Counted from the first letter of the stretch, positions 14,669 to 23,879 are shown. The stretch: 27,161 nt of DNA from Miltoncostaeales bacterium (GCA_030829765.1 JAUROO010000102.1:1-27161); one strand, 5' to 3'. Notes: generated from the letters alone by a model not told the origin. A program made the numbers and translations.

Positions 14669-16414
14669 GTGGCGCGCGGGCGCACCGGAACCACGTTCGT
14701 GGCCGAGATGGTGCCGGCGGGGCGCGGCATGGCGGCCCGGCCGGCATTCGAGGCGGGCCCCGACGTGCCGTTGCTCAAGGCGCGGCGGGGGGATGCCCGC
14801 ATGGGTGATCTGGTGACCGCACGCCTGAAGGGCGGTGGGTGCGCGGTGATGACGGTGCACGGTCGCGTCACCGATGCGGGTGCGGCAATCCGTGCCCTCA
14901 TGGCGCATGAGGGACTCGGCCGCCGCTTTGACGCGGCGGTGCGCGAGCAGGCAGACGCCGCGTCCCGTGCCCAGGGGGAGCACGACCCCGCCCGCCGCGA
15001 CCAGCGCGACCAGCGTGTGATCACGATTGATCCCGAGGGCGCGAAGGACCACGACGACGCCATTGCGGTGCAGGAGGAGGGCGACGGGATCCGCCTGTGG
15101 GTGCACATCGCGGACGTCAGCCGCTACGTGCCCGCGGGGGGTGCGATTGATCGCGAGGCCGAGCGGCGCGGGTGCTCGGTGTACCTGCCGGGCACGGTCG
15201 ACCCCATGCTGCCCGAGCGGCTGTCCAACGACATCTGCTCGTTGCGGCCGGGCGAGGAGCGCAAGGCAGTCACGGCGCACATGCTGGTGATGCCCGACGG
15301 CGAGGTGACCGCCGAGGGCTTCCATCGCTCGCTGATCCGCTCGGACCGTCGCCTCACGTATCCCGAGGTGGATGCCTTCCTGGAGGGCGCCTCCTCGCTG
15401 GGCGACCCACGCATGGAACAGGATGTCGCCCTGGCAATGGAGCTCGCCTGCCGCCTGCGCGCGCGCCGCATGCGCCGGGGGGCGCTGGACATCGTCACCT
15501 CCGAGCCGCGCTTCCGCTTCCAGGGCGATCGGGTCGAGTCGGTCGACATGGAGACCCAGACCGATGCCCACAGCCTGATCGAGGAGTGCATGATCGCGGC
15601 GAACGAGGCCGTCGCCCGTTTCCTCATCCACAAGCGCGTGCCGGCGATCTACCGCGTGCACGCCGATCCCGAGCAGATGGCCATCGAGCACCTGTGGGAC
15701 CGCCTCGAGGTGCTGGGCGTCCCTGTTCCGCCCCTCGCCGAGGGGTACCTCACTGCGGAGCAGCGACGCGAGGCCGCGGGCGTGGCCGCGCATGCGGTGC
15801 GGCTGCACGTGGAGCGCACGGGCGAGGGGGCGGCGAGCCTCCCCTACATGGTGCTGCGCGCGTTGCAGAAGGCCATCTACCGCCCGGACGAGACGGCCCA
15901 CTCCGGGCTGGCGAGCCCCGCGTACCTGCATTTCACCTCGCCCATCCGCCGCTACCCCGACCTGGTGGTGCATCGCGCGCTGGTGCACGCGCTGGGGCTG
16001 GGGGAGCCCGCGCCCGACGCCGCCATGCTGCCCGAGGTGGCCCGCGACTGCTCCGAGCGCGAGCGGGAGGCCACCAACCTGGAGAGGCGCGCCGACCGCA
16101 TGTGCATGGCGTACCTGCTGGCGGGATCGCTGGACGGGGATGCCTGGGAGCGCCCACGCGACGGCGAGGTGACGGGCATCGGCCCGTCAGGGCTGTTCAT
16201 CACCTTCGACGAGGTGTTCGACGGCTTCCTGCCATTCCGGCTGATGCACGATGACCACTACGTGCCCGATGCACTCGACGCGCAGGTGGTGGGCGACGAC
16301 ACCGGCCGGCGCATCCGCCTGGGTGATCCCCTGCGCGTGCGCCTGCACGACGTCCAGCCGCTTCGCGGCCGCGTCACCCTCAGCCCCGCTGACCGCGCAC
16401 CCCGGCGCCGCTAA
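14669..16414 (+). CDS. rnr: Ribonuclease R-type exoribonuclease (RNB family), short
   Basis: 581 aa from GTG 14669, four bases after the protease stop. A 3'-5' exoribonuclease that degrades structured RNA and, with tmRNA-SmpB, non-stop mRNA. The RNB core has the metal-binding motif ITIDPEGAKDHDDAIAV, then LWVHIADVSRYV, VYLPGTVDPMLPERLSNDICSL, RVHADPEQM, HFTSPIRRYPDLVVHRAL and the EREATNLERRADR segment. A C-terminal S1 domain follows (GEVTGIGPSGLFITFDEVFDGFLPF). Typical RNase R is 700-800 aa; here the N-terminal helix-turn-helix and at least one cold-shock domain are missing, leaving about 100 residues before RNB. An open frame upstream to 14561 is a shadow of the protease. The neighbour smpB supports RNase R over RNase II. 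Confidence 0.92.
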   Translation: MARGRTGTTFVAEMVPAGRGMAARPAFEAGPDVPLLKARRGDARMGDLVTARLKGGGCAVMTVHGRVTDAGAAIRALMAHEGLGRRFDAAVREQADAASRAQGEHDPARRDQRDQRVITIDPEGAKDHDDAIAVQEEGDGIRLWVHIADVSRYVPAGGAIDREAERRGCSVYLPGTVDPMLPERLSNDICSLRPGEERKAVTAHMLVMPDGEVTAEGFHRSLIRSDRRLTYPEVDAFLEGASSLGDPRMEQDVALAMELACRLRARRMRRGALDIVTSEPRFRFQGDRVESVDMETQTDAHSLIEECMIAANEAVARFLIHKRVPAIYRVHADPEQMAIEHLWDRLEVLGVPVPPLAEGYLTAEQRREAAGVAAHAVRLHVERTGEGAASLPYMVLRALQKAIYRPDETAHSGLASPAYLHFTSPIRRYPDLVVHRALVHALGLGEPAPDAAMLPEVARDCSEREREATNLERRADRMCMAYLLAGSLDGDAWERPRDGEVTGIGPSGLFITFDEVFDGFLPFRLMHDDHYVPDALDAQVVGDDTGRRIRLGDPLRVRLHDVQPLRGRVTLSPADRAPRRR

Positions 16415-16417
16415 CCT
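16412..16417 (+). promoter_or_regulatory. smpB promoter -10 element
   Basis: TAACCT overlaps the rnr stop region and ends nine bases before the smpB ATG 16427. Predicted RNA would begin within two or three bases of the ATG, so smpB is leaderless or nearly so; no Shine-Dalgarno is visible. Confidence 0.45.
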
Positions 16418-16426
16418 CCCGCGCCC

Positions 16427-16927
16427 ATGGGAAAGAAGGCCACACGGAAGGGCGGGTCGAAGCCGCCGCCCCCGAAGGACATCGCGCAGAACCGCAAGGC
16501 GCTGCATGAGTACGAGATCCTTGATCGCTACGAGGCCGGAATCGCGCTGGCCGGTTCCGAGGTGAAGGGCCTGCGCGAGTCCGGCGCCATGATCCGCGAG
16601 GCCTACGCCCAGGTGATCAACGGCGAGGTGTTCCTGGTGGGCGCCCACATCAGCGATTACGGGCCCGCCGGCGGGCGCGGCCACGACCCCCAGCGCACGC
16701 GCCGCCTGCTGCTGCACCGCAGGGAGATCGACAGGATCTCCGGCAAGCTGGTGGAGAAGGGCATGGCGCTCATCCCCCTCCGCATGTACTTCAACGATGA
16801 CGGCCGCGCCAAGGTGGAACTCGGCATCGGCCGCGGGCGCACGCAGTACGACAAGCGCGTGGCCATCAAGGACCGCGAGATGCAGCGCGAGCTCTCGCGG
16901 GCCAATGCCCGGCGCGGGCGCGGGTAG
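16427..16927 (+). CDS. smpB: SsrA-binding protein SmpB
   Basis: 166 aa. SmpB binds tmRNA, mimics the anticodon arm and brings it to stalled ribosomes. Family motifs run in order: DIAQNRKALHEYEILDRYEAGIALAGSEVKGLRES, a segment around EAYAQVINGEVFLVGAHISDY, HDPQRTRRLLLHRREI, KGMALIPLRMYFNDDGRAKVELGIGRGRTQYDKR and a basic tail (KDREMQRELSRANARRGRG) that folds in the mRNA channel. The N-terminus has extra K/R and P residues (about 1-18). Its RNA partner ssrA lies at 23902-24266, about 7 kb away on the same strand. The gene ends 9 bp from the convergent Vps62-domain gene, with no terminator between. Confidence 0.97.
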   Translation: MGKKATRKGGSKPPPPKDIAQNRKALHEYEILDRYEAGIALAGSEVKGLRESGAMIREAYAQVINGEVFLVGAHISDYGPAGGRGHDPQRTRRLLLHRREIDRISGKLVEKGMALIPLRMYFNDDGRAKVELGIGRGRTQYDKRVAIKDREMQRELSRANARRGRG

Positions 16928-16936
16928 GCGCGGCGC

Positions 16937-18829
16937 TCAGCCGGCCGGCGCAGGCGCGTCACCCTCCGCGACACGGTCGCCGTACAGCAGCACCATGACC
17001 ACGGCGGCCAGCGGGGTGATGGCCGCGGCGAACACCGCGCCGATCAGGTTCACCGACCACACCGGCAACTGCAGCAGCAGGAACGGCATGGCCAGCAGGG
17101 GCGCTACCAGCAGCGGCAGGGCACCGGCCAGCAGGCTCACCACCGCCACCCGCCACCACCCGCCGCGCGTCAGGTCGCGTGCCTGCCTGCGCGAGTCACG
17201 GCCCTCGCGCCGCTCCATTACGCACACCTGCGTGAGCAACTGGGTCTCCACGATCAGCTTGATGGCCCAGGGGATCCCGATGATGCTGGCCCCGAGCAGC
17301 GCGATCTGCAGCGCGCGCAGGCCCACCGACCGCGCCACCGCGGGCAGCATCTCCTTCGACTGGGGGTACATCTCGCGCAGCCGCGGACTCCGCCCGTCCC
17401 TGTTCCGGTCGCGCATGCTGATCGACACCAGCATGATCGCCAGCACGTAGCCGATCAGCCCACCGGGCACGGCGGCCGTCACCGCGCCCACCCACAGCAG
17501 GGTGGTCTCCTCGCCCATCGTCTGGAACAGGGGACCGATGCCGGGGGTATTGGAGATAAGCCATTGCGCCACGCTGGCAAGCGCTGCCACGGGGATGAAC
17601 ACGATGCCCGCCCCAAGGGTGGTCAGCGGTGATCGGCGCATGATCCCCAGCGCACCGCGGATCATCTGTCCGGCCCGGCGGTCGCGCACGATGGGGTCGA
17701 GCGGCACGCGGTTCCAGCGCGTGGACCGGATGAGGGCGATCAGCACCAGCACCGCCACGGCCAGCAGCAGCAGGGTGATGACCGGGTTCTCGCCCAGGTT
17801 GGTCAGCACCTGGGATGCCCCGGCCACGATGCCGCAGAACACGGAGGTCACCAGATCGGAACCCACGTCCGGGATGGCGGAGCTGCTGTCGCGGGCGTCG
17901 CGCTGCCACGTGATGGGGTTGGTCCAGCGGTCGGTCGTGTTGGGTCCCGGAGGGCCGTCGTAGGGCGCGCGCAGCGGAGCGCCCCACTGGCCCTCGTATG
18001 TGATCCACGCGAGGGGAGAGGCCTTGCCGGGGTTTCCGTTGGGCAGCAGCACCGCCGTGGGGCGCACCTCCACCGACGGCCCCCGGGTGTCGTCGCACCC
18101 GATTCCCTCGCTGGGGCTGCGCTCCAGCCACAGCGCCTGTGAGTAGAAGCCGGCATGCGACCCCGCGGCCGGGTACAGCACCGGGTGGTTGCCCTGCTTC
18201 TGCAGCTTGGGGTCGTCCCAGGCGGCCTTCTCGCCCAGGTTGTGCTGGGAGTAGCCCACCTCCACGGGTTCGCGCTGCAGGGCCTGCTCGGGCGAATCGG
18301 CCCGGAAGACCACCTGGGCCATCTCCCAGTCGCCCTCGTGCAGGTTGTTGTAGTCGTTGAACAGGTAGTAGAACCAGTATTGGACGACGAGGTAGCCGGG
18401 GGCATCGGCCTGCGTGGTCACGTGGGCATACGCCACGGGGTCCTTCGGCGGGACGCCCATGCCCAGCGAGCGCGCCAGCTCGTCGTACGTGCACCCGGAG
18501 GCGAGTGGATTGCCGGGGTAGTCGATAGCCCATCCCTCGGGCCGTTCGTACAGATCGGCCGCGGTTGGGCCCTGCATCACCGCCTGGCCGTCCCGCAGGA
18601 AGGTGAAGTCCGGGTTGCCGAGGATGGGGTCGACGTTGCTCGGGCCGTACGCCTCGCCCGACTCGTCGCATGCGCCCTGCTGCTTCTTCAGCATCACCAC
18701 CGGCACGTACTTCTGTGCCAGTTCGGTGGCGGCATCGGAGGTGGCGCCCGCGGCCGGACCGACCGCGATCCCCATGAGGATTGCGACGACGCCCAGCATC
18801 ACCACCACCAGCCGTCGGAGCCCCGGCAT
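16937..18829 (-). CDS. Vps62-domain protein with C-terminal multi-pass membrane domain
   Basis: 630 aa from ATG 18829. A signal-peptide or anchor segment (about 5-29) is followed by an extracytoplasmic domain (about 33-330) that resembles the Vps62/DUF946 family: YLVVQYWFYYLFNDYNNLHEGDWEMAQVVF (residues 147-176), with HEGDW at 164-168 and AAGSHAGF at 221-228. Then come a helix (350-367), a basic loop, and about four or five more helices between 400 and 617. Function is unknown in bacteria. The gene overlaps the lutC stop by one base (TGATG), so it is the last gene of the lut operon by translation. The frame is open upstream to 19483, but that extension is a shadow of lutB/lutC; ATG 18829 starts just at the hydrophobic segment. 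It ends 9 bp from convergent smpB. Confidence 0.75.
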   Translation of the reverse strand: MPGLRRLVVVMLGVVAILMGIAVGPAAGATSDAATELAQKYVPVVMLKKQQGACDESGEAYGPSNVDPILGNPDFTFLRDGQAVMQGPTAADLYERPEGWAIDYPGNPLASGCTYDELARSLGMGVPPKDPVAYAHVTTQADAPGYLVVQYWFYYLFNDYNNLHEGDWEMAQVVFRADSPEQALQREPVEVGYSQHNLGEKAAWDDPKLQKQGNHPVLYPAAGSHAGFYSQALWLERSPSEGIGCDDTRGPSVEVRPTAVLLPNGNPGKASPLAWITYEGQWGAPLRAPYDGPPGPNTTDRWTNPITWQRDARDSSSAIPDVGSDLVTSVFCGIVAGASQVLTNLGENPVITLLLLAVAVLVLIALIRSTRWNRVPLDPIVRDRRAGQMIRGALGIMRRSPLTTLGAGIVFIPVAALASVAQWLISNTPGIGPLFQTMGEETTLLWVGAVTAAVPGGLIGYVLAIMLVSISMRDRNRDGRSPRLREMYPQSKEMLPAVARSVGLRALQIALLGASIIGIPWAIKLIVETQLLTQVCVMERREGRDSRRQARDLTRGGWWRVAVVSLLAGALPLLVAPLLAMPFLLLQLPVWSVNLIGAVFAAAITPLAAVVMVLLYGDRVAEGDAPAPAG

Positions 18830-19392
18830 CAGGTGATGATCACGACGTGCTCGGACAGGGCGCCATGCGCCCCCAGCGTGGAGATCTTCTCGATGTCGCT
18901 GCTGCGGCTGGGGCCCGACACCAGGCTGACCGCCGACGGCACGGGGTGCCCGTCGGCGAACGTGCGCGCCAGCGCCTCGGCGAGCGTCGCCACGATGCGC
19001 CCGGCCGGCAGCAGCGCCACGTGGTGGCGGTTGGTCACGTCGATACCGCGACCGTGCCCGGGAGAGGCCTCGAGCACCACGGTGCCGCGCTCCGCCACCG
19101 CCATGCGGGGCACCGTGACCCCGCAGGAATCCTCGGGGCCCTCCAACCCGAGCATCTCCCGCCTGTTGAGCGGGGTGGGCCACAGGAGGGCCTCGATTCC
19201 CTCGCGCCGGAGGGCATCGGGAAGTCCGAGGTCGCCCATCAGCGGGTCGTCGGCCAGCACCGCCCGCGCCACGCCGGCATCGGCCATCGCCCGTGCGGCG
19301 GCCCGCGCGGCCTCGGCGGCCGGCATCACCTGCGCCGAGGCCTTTCGGCGCGCCAGCGACGCCACCAGATCGTCCACCAGGGCGCCGGTCAC
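18829..19392 (-). CDS. lutC: LutC/YkgG-type LUD-domain protein (lactate utilisation)
   Basis: 187 aa from GTG 19392. Third component of the LutABC L-lactate oxidising system; biochemical role of the subunit is not settled. LUD-domain features: ARAVLADDPLMGDLGLPDALRREG, CGVTVPRMAVAERGTVVLEAS, then RHHVALLPAGRIVATLAEAL and the end SGPSRSSDIEKISTLGAHGALSEHVVII, which matches the usual SGPSRTADIE...GVHGP pattern with ISTLGAHG here. GTG overlaps the lutB stop (GTGA), so translation is coupled. The next gene overlaps its stop. Confidence 0.88.
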   Translation of the reverse strand: MTGALVDDLVASLARRKASAQVMPAAEAARAAARAMADAGVARAVLADDPLMGDLGLPDALRREGIEALLWPTPLNRREMLGLEGPEDSCGVTVPRMAVAERGTVVLEASPGHGRGIDVTNRHHVALLPAGRIVATLAEALARTFADGHPVPSAVSLVSGPSRSSDIEKISTLGAHGALSEHVVIIT

Positions 19393-20804
19393 GGTCGCGG
19401 GGGCCAGCGGCTGGGCATGTCACGCACCTGTGTCCACCCCGCGCCGGGCCCGGGCAGCCGGGTGACCCAGCCGCCCTTTCCACGCGCGCGCAGCATCAGG
19501 CGCCACCCGGCCATCCATGCCCGGTAGGTGGTGGGCCGCCGCCAGAGGCGGCTCCAGGCGCGGAACACGATGGCGGACCTGCGGGTGGCAGGTGACGAGG
19601 CCCGTGCCCGCGCGCGCACCAGCAGGTCCTGCAGGGGTATGCCCACGGGGCAGGCCTCGCCGCAGGCGCCGCACAGCGACGACATGAACGGCAGGTCGCG
19701 CGAGGTCGGCGACGCGGGCCCTTCCAGCAGCGGCGTGATGACCGCCCCGATGGGGCCCGAATAGGGTGAGCCGTAGGCTTGGCCGCCCACCGACTTCCAC
19801 ATGGGGCACGAGTACAGGCATGCGCCGCACCGGATGCACGAGAGCGCCTCCTCGAACTCCGTGCCCCGCAGCGCACCGCGGCCGCCGTCCACGATCACCA
19901 GGTGGAACTCCTCCGGGCCATCCGCCTCGCCCTCGCGGCGTGGGCCGGTGATGAGGTTCACGTAGTTCGCGGCGTCCTGGCCAATGGCCGCCATCGGCAG
20001 CACCTGCAGGATGTGCGCGGCCTCGTCCCAGTCAGCCACCACGCGTTCCATGCCCATCACGGCCACGTGGATGCGGGGCTGGGAGGTGACCAGCCGCGCG
20101 TTGCCCTCGTTCTCCACGATGCAGACGGTGCCGGTCGACGCCACACCCAGGTTCACCCCCGACACGCCCATGCCGGCCTGCGCGAACTTCTCGCGCAGGC
20201 GCACGCGAGCGTGGGCCACCAGCCCCTCGCGGTCATCCGGCACGTCGTCGGTGCCGGCCTCCTCGCGGAACAGCGTCGCCACCTGCCCGCGGTTCAGGTG
20301 CACAGCGGGGGCGATGATGTGCGAGGGGCGCTCCCCGGCCAGCTGCAGGATCCACTCACCCAGGTCGGTCTCCACCACCTCGATGCCGGCGTCCGTGAGC
20401 GACTCGTTGAGCTTGATCTCCTCGGTGGCCATGGACTTGCTCTTGGCCACCACCGTCACCCCCCGTGCGCGGGCGAGCCCGGTGACGTATCGCGCGGCCT
20501 CGGCGCCATCCTGCGCCCGCACCACCGTGCCGCCGGCCTCGCGCACCTTGGCCTGCATCTCACTGAGAAGGGCCGGCAGTTCGCGGATGTTGCGGCGTCG
20601 GATGTCCCGCGCGCGATCGCGCATGGCATCCAGCCCGTGGTCGCGGCGCATGGCGTCACGGCTCTCGCCCCAACTCGCCGCCGCCGTCTCCAGGTTGCCG
20701 CGAAGGGTGCCGTCGGCCAGGGCCTGCACCGTGCGCTCGCGCAGCGTGCCCCGGGCGTCCGGGTATGCGACGCCGCCCGATGCCTTGCGTCGCCGGGTGC
20801 TCAT
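19389..20804 (-). CDS. lutB: LutB-type iron-sulfur LUD-domain protein
   Basis: 471 aa from ATG 20804. Electron-transfer subunit of L-lactate oxidation. An N-terminal LUD domain (about 70-300) shows VVAKSKSMATEEIKLNESL, GIEVVETDLGEWILQLAGERPSHIIAPAVHLNR and VNLGVASTGTVCIVENEGN. Two 4Fe-4S clusters follow: C323-C326-C329-C333 (CIRCGACLYSCP) and C378-C381-C385 with CGACGEACPVGIPL; between them is YGSPYSGPIGAVITPLL, typical of LutB. It overlaps lutA by four bases (ATGA) and lutC by GTGA. The C-terminal tail (about 400-471) is basic and Trp-rich. Confidence 0.93.
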   Translation of the reverse strand: MSTRRRKASGGVAYPDARGTLRERTVQALADGTLRGNLETAAASWGESRDAMRRDHGLDAMRDRARDIRRRNIRELPALLSEMQAKVREAGGTVVRAQDGAEAARYVTGLARARGVTVVAKSKSMATEEIKLNESLTDAGIEVVETDLGEWILQLAGERPSHIIAPAVHLNRGQVATLFREEAGTDDVPDDREGLVAHARVRLREKFAQAGMGVSGVNLGVASTGTVCIVENEGNARLVTSQPRIHVAVMGMERVVADWDEAAHILQVLPMAAIGQDAANYVNLITGPRREGEADGPEEFHLVIVDGGRGALRGTEFEEALSCIRCGACLYSCPMWKSVGGQAYGSPYSGPIGAVITPLLEGPASPTSRDLPFMSSLCGACGEACPVGIPLQDLLVRARARASSPATRRSAIVFRAWSRLWRRPTTYRAWMAGWRLMLRARGKGGWVTRLPGPGAGWTQVRDMPSRWPPRP

Positions 20805-21505
20805 CCGTCCAGCACCTCGGCGATGTGCCGTGCGCGCAGGGGGATGCCCCGCCGGTGCGCCACCCCCGCCACGTGCATGAGGCACCCCAGGTCGCACGAG
20901 ACCACCTCGGGCGCCCCGGACTCCATTGCCGCGCGCGCTTTCTCCTCGCCCAGCCGGGCCGAGAGTTCGGGGAACGTGATGCTGAACACCCCGCCGAAGC
21001 CGCAGCAGCGGTCGGTGCCCGGCATCTCGCGCACCTCGCATCCTGCCCGGTCCAGCGCCGCGCGCGGGCTGGCGCTCTCGTGCATCACGCGAAGCATGTG
21101 GCAGGAGTCGTGCATGGTGACCGCACCGGCACGGGACGGGCCCGGGTCGAGGTCGTGCTTCTGCAGGAACTGCGTGAGTTCGATGGTGCGCCGCGCCAGG
21201 TCCAGCGCGGCCTCCTCTTCGGGATGGCCCTGGAACATTTCGGGGTAGGCATGCACCACCATGCCGGCGCACGACCCGGATGGCACCACCACCTCCTCCG
21301 GTCCCGCGAACACCTCGATGGTGTGCCGCGCCACGGCGCGGGCCTGGTCGGGCTGGCCCGCCGTCCACGCGGGCTGCGAGCAGCACGTCTGCGACCGGGG
21401 CACACGCACCTGCACGCCGCAGCGCTCGAGAACCCGCCGCGATGCCTTCCACACCGATGGGGCCACGGCATCGGACAGGCACGTGCGCATGAGGAGTACC
21501 TGCAT
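20801..21505 (-). CDS. lutA: LutA-type (Fe-S)-binding protein, CCG domains
   Basis: 234 aa from ATG 21505, first gene of the lut operon. It carries two cysteine-rich CCG repeats of the GlpC/LutA/HdrB type: SQTCCSQPAWTAG (C41, C42) with SGSCAGMVVHAYP (C79), and HDSCHMLRV (C135), DRCCGFGGVFSI (C167, C168), SCDLGCLMHVAG (C204, C208). Together LutABC oxidises L-lactate to pyruvate in the cytoplasm or at the membrane. No lactate permease or LutR regulator lies in the window. The start is preceded by TACACT and six bases and has no Shine-Dalgarno, so the mRNA is probably leaderless. Confidence 0.92.
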   Translation of the reverse strand: MQVLLMRTCLSDAVAPSVWKASRRVLERCGVQVRVPRSQTCCSQPAWTAGQPDQARAVARHTIEVFAGPEEVVVPSGSCAGMVVHAYPEMFQGHPEEEAALDLARRTIELTQFLQKHDLDPGPSRAGAVTMHDSCHMLRVMHESASPRAALDRAGCEVREMPGTDRCCGFGGVFSITFPELSARLGEEKARAAMESGAPEVVSCDLGCLMHVAGVAHRRGIPLRARHIAEVLDG

Positions 21506-21511
21506 GCCGCA

Positions 21512-21517
21512 AGTGTA
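21512..21517 (-). promoter_or_regulatory. -10 element of the lut operon, leaderless
   Basis: On the minus strand TACACT (21517-21512) is followed by six bases (TTGCGG) and then ATG 21505. This is the same spacing as for the S41 protease and the haem-binding gene, and predicts RNA starting at the A of the ATG. Confidence 0.55.
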
Positions 21518-21598
21518 GGATCTCCTGCGGTGTTTAGATGATGACAGTCGAACAGCAACGACCGTCGGCCGGGGACTCATCGAAGGAGCGGGGCGATC

Positions 21599-23863
21599 GT
21601 GACGCGTAATCGAGCACATGGGCTCGGCAAGCGCACTCTTCGCGTGGTGGGGGCTGTGCTCGCCATGGGAGTGGGCGTCGCCCTGGCAGGCCCTGCGTCT
21701 GCGGAGACGAAGACGAGCCGCATTGCTCTCGGCGCGTTGCCCCAGGACGATTACGGGGACATGGGGATCATCAAGAGCGTTTCGTTCTCGCGCGGGTTCG
21801 ACGGGAGCGGCTGGGCGCCCGGCGTCTCGCTGTCGACGAGCAATGCCGCGCTCTTTGACCTTGCGCAGCCGGCGTTCCCCGGGCGCAACGAATGCCAGCT
21901 CGATGGCGGCGCGTTCCAGCCCTGCTCCTTCTTCTTCAGCGCCACGAATCTCTCGGCGGGAACACACGTGCTGACCGTTCGGCAGACCAGCGCGGCAGGA
22001 GCGATCAGCACCGACTCCGTGGCGTGACAGGTCAGCAATGCGCCCGCGGGCCGGAACCCGCAGGTCGGTGCGTACTGCCAGCAGGACTACGGTCTGGTCG
22101 ATCAGAACTTCAGGAGAACCAGCTCGGGAAGCACCACCACCTACGAATCCAAGGCATTCGAGTCCGAGTTCTACGTGACGGGGTTCAACCCCACCCAGCA
22201 GTCGGTGGTCACACTGCCCAACGATTTCTCGAAGGGAGCACGCCCCGCGTGGGACATCGGCCTCTGGAACGGATTCATGCCGTTGTTCAACGCGACGACA
22301 TGGTCGGCAGATCCCGCTGACAATACGTGGGTCCCGGGCCTCAACGGGCCCTACTCGATTCCCGATGTCAGCTATGTGGCGGGCCAGCGGAACATGAACG
22401 GCGATCCTAGTTTCGCCATGAACGTTATCGACCCCAGGGGCGTCACGATTGAAGACCTCGCACGCTCGCTGAGGGCACCATTCAACATCGGCTACGCACA
22501 GTGTCTGCAGGTCCACCCACCCGCCGCGATCGTGGACAACGGCGATGGCACGCTGTCGGCCACCTTCGGCTGGACGAATCTGGGTGCGTACACGATCTCC
22601 ACCACGTCCAGCGGCGCCTTCGACCGGTCGCAGCACCTGCTGGGGCAGTCCCTGGTGTCCGACGGTGGTACCACCTCCACCCCGGCCGGCATGCCGACGA
22701 TCTTCGGCGCCAACTCGAGTGGCGTGTGGACGTACACCTTCCCGCGTCCGGCTGCCGACAGCGCCACTCCCGTCACGTGGACAGTCGGCCGCGAGACTGC
22801 CGGGTTCCTCGTGCGTCTTGCTGATCTCACGCCCGCTGCAGCACCGGTCGCAGGCGGCGCCGCAGCGGCGACGATCACCCCCTTCACCCACGTGAATGCC
22901 CAGACCCCGCAGGTGGCCCCGGCCCGTCCGGTGTCCGCCCCGGCTCAGGGCGTCAAGTCCGCCCCGGCCTCGCGCACTCCGGGTGCGCTGGATGCCTCGG
23001 GCGGTGCGGTCAACACCCTCACCCGGCTGCAGATCAGCAGCAAGGTGACCTCCCCGCGCAACCGCACGGTCAAGCCCGGGCAACTCATCCACTTCACTTC
23101 CACACTTCGCAACGTGGGCACGGTGGATGCGGTGAACCCGCGCATCTGCGACACCATCCCCGTGGGGATGACCTTCGTGAGCGCCCCCGGGCGCGAGATC
23201 AAGGGTAAGGGGCGCCAGGTCTGCTGGACCAGCACGCGCCTTGCCGCGGGTACCGCGGTCACCGGCACCATGACCCTGCGTGCGACGAAGTCCGCACGCC
23301 GCGGATCGCGCACCAACACCATCCGGGCGACCGCCACCAACTCCTGCACGGTCACCGGCTACACGTACTTCTTCGTCGGCACGGGATCAACAGGCAAGAG
23401 CCAGAATGCCTTGGCGCCGATGGCATGGGCCGGCACGGCCACCAGCCCGCTGCCCGATGCCGCCCGCGAGCAGCAGGTGGGCTCAAACGCCCCGGGCATC
23501 GCCAAGCTCAAGGTGGCCACCCGCGTGCTCACCCCCAAGGCCCGCAGCGTGGCTCGCGGTAAGACGCTCAGCATCCGTGGCACCCTCACCAACACCTCCA
23601 CCGCTGATGCGCGCAACGTGCGACTGTGCGAGCGCATCCCGGTGGGCATGACCGTGCTCAGGGCGCCCTTCTTCGGCAAGACCTCGGCCCGCACCATCTG
23701 CTGGAGCAGGCCCGAGTTGAAGGCCGGCGAGAAGGTCAGCGGCGTCACGGTGCTGCGCGCCACGACCAACGCCAAGCCGGGCGTGCGTGCCAACCTCTCC
23801 ACTGTGAGCGCAGTCAATGCCTGCCCGGTCAAGTCGCGCACCACCTTCCGGGTGCGCCCCTAG
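21599..23863 (+). pseudogene. Secreted Ig-like/DUF11 repeat protein, interrupted by in-frame TGA
   Basis: One frame runs from GTG 21599 (AAGGAG at 21583-21588) to TAG 23861-23863, broken only by TGA at 22025-22027; intact it would be 754 aa. A signal peptide ends near GPASAETK. The first domain (about 38-145) has CQLDGGAFQPCSFFF and LSAGTHVLTVRQTSAAGAISTDSVA*QV. This matches the bacterial Ig-like repeat whose last strand normally ends in W-T/S-V, so the TGA stands at an expected Trp (TGG). After the stop come about 330 residues of unknown, aromatic-rich extracellular sequence, a Pro/Ala linker, and two DUF11-like repeats: one from about VTSPRNRTVKPGQLI with CDTIPVGMTFVSAP, one from about VLTPKARSVARGKTL with CERIPVGMTVLRAP. 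Either a fresh pseudogene, leaky readthrough (UGA-C context), or a base error. No clear partner genes. Confidence 0.8.
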
Positions 23864-23873
23864 GAGGCGGTGA

Positions 23874-23879
23874 TACCCT
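23874..23879 (+). promoter_or_regulatory. ssrA promoter -10 element
   Basis: TACCCT starts ten bases after the DUF11-gene stop and fits the TANNNT pattern. RNA would begin near 23886, leaving about 16 nt for RNase P to remove before the mature 5' end at 23902. Confidence 0.5.

Noticed and set aside
18830..19483. Upstream extension of the Vps62 frame to 848 aa
   Set aside because: The extra sequence overlaps lutC and lutB in another frame and is Gly/Arg/Ala-rich; ATG 18829 begins directly at the hydrophobic segment and is coupled to the lutC stop.
22025..22027. Selenocysteine or reassigned UGA in the DUF11 protein
   Set aside because: The position is normally Trp, no Sec machinery or evident SECIS-like context was identified, Trp elsewhere uses TGG, and TGA ends many other genes here.
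20801..23092. Long minus-strand ORF running through the DUF11 gene into lutA
   Set aside because: Only the part from ATG 21505 has CCG-domain features; the upstream portion is antisense to the secreted protein and low in recognisable content.
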